From CAIMZW01 sp037142435 (GTDB lineage: Bacteria; Actinomycetota; Actinomycetes; Nanopelagicales; Nanopelagicaceae): 12,826 bases of DNA. Location of the stretch: contig JBAXAO010000037.1 in NCBI GenBank assembly GCA_037142435.1, positions 1 through 12,826 on the forward strand, read 5' to 3'. Below, piece by piece: positions 12,646-12,826 of the stretch; positions within the stretch are counted from its first letter, which is position 1, and each line of letters starts with the position of its first letter. Below the pieces are notes generated by a model that saw only the letters and a list, made by a program, of their open reading frames with translations, had not been told where the DNA came from and did no database searches. Position numbers and translations under genes: made by a program.

Positions 12646-12826
12646 ATTGCCTAGACGAGAAATCTGGGGAAATCACCACAATCGGGGCGATTTAGGAGTA
12701 TAAGCACGATTAGACAGTTTGGGGCGAGGTTGGATACTCTGACCCTTCGCAAATTTATTAACATCCTTCAGGTTAGGCATATAGCGGCCCAGACCTGGCG
12801 GTAGCCGTGCGTGATTACCTGCTCTT
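12646..12826. other. Downstream control region, probably leader of rpoB
   Basis: No gene is seen in these 181 bases. The region follows the rplL terminator and holds a good forward promoter (12711-12740). In nearly all bacteria rpoB follows rplL, so this is most likely the rpoB upstream region; the gene itself is outside the window. A short repeat CCAG-AC-CTGG lies near 12790-12800, of no clear meaning. Confidence 0.55.
12711..12740 (+). promoter_or_regulatory. Promoter candidate, probably for rpoB
   Basis: TAGACA (12711-12716, one change from TTGACA) is followed after 18 bases by TACTCT (12735-12740, TAnnnT). The predicted start is near 12747, leaving a leader of at least 80 bases within the window. 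Motif quality and spacing match the rplJ promoter and the tRNA-Trp promoter candidate, all with 18-base spacers. Confidence 0.55.

Noticed and set aside
1..12826. Mobile element, CRISPR array, phage or defence island
   Set aside because: No transposase, integrase, direct-repeat array or defence-type protein was seen. Gene order is that of a conserved chromosomal core.

Overview
The window is a stretch of the chromosome of an actinobacterium (Actinomycetota). The main evidence is gene order: tRNA-Thr, tRNA-Met, rpmG, two MaoC-type hydratase genes, murB, an aspartate aminotransferase, tRNA-Trp, secE, nusG, rplK, rplA, rplJ, rplL. This is the arrangement known from Mycobacterium and Streptomyces. 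Base composition is near 50% GC by eye, intergenic gaps are very short, and several stop/start codons overlap. Together these fit a streamlined, small-genome actinobacterium such as the freshwater Nanopelagicales better than a high-GC soil relative. That lineage assignment is inference.

Positions 1-3335 hold a carbohydrate-type ABC importer without its ATPase: a Tat-exported solute-binding protein and two MalF/MalG-type permeases. A zinc-free quinone oxidoreductase-like gene (3345-4295) follows. From 4372 the translation cluster begins with tRNA-Thr(GGT), tRNA-Met(CAT) and rpmG, the last too short for most ORF lists. It runs into a tightly coupled group of HadA-like, HadB-like, an unusual CysS-tail/glycosyltransferase fusion and murB. 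An aspartate aminotransferase gene (7510-8730) points the opposite way and shares its stop bases with murB.

From about 8789 a promoter, tRNA-Trp(CCA), secE, nusG, rplK and rplA follow, then rplJ-rplL from its own promoter, ending in a strong terminator at 12618-12645. The final 180 bases carry a good promoter and probably the leader of rpoB, which normally comes next.

The RNA control elements are the most informative non-coding parts. Before rplA lies an apparent mimic of the L1-binding site of 23S rRNA. Before rplJ lies an L10 leader followed by an intrinsic attenuator. The rplJ promoter itself overlaps a 10-bp hairpin that could end the upstream transcript. I see no mobile element, CRISPR array, phage or defence gene. 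The window is mainly conserved core genome. Its real oddities are the fusion glycosyltransferase, HadA/HadB in a probable non-mycolate organism, a Tat-exported binding protein with no lipid anchor, and matching acidic Ala/Val/Glu tails on NusG and L10.
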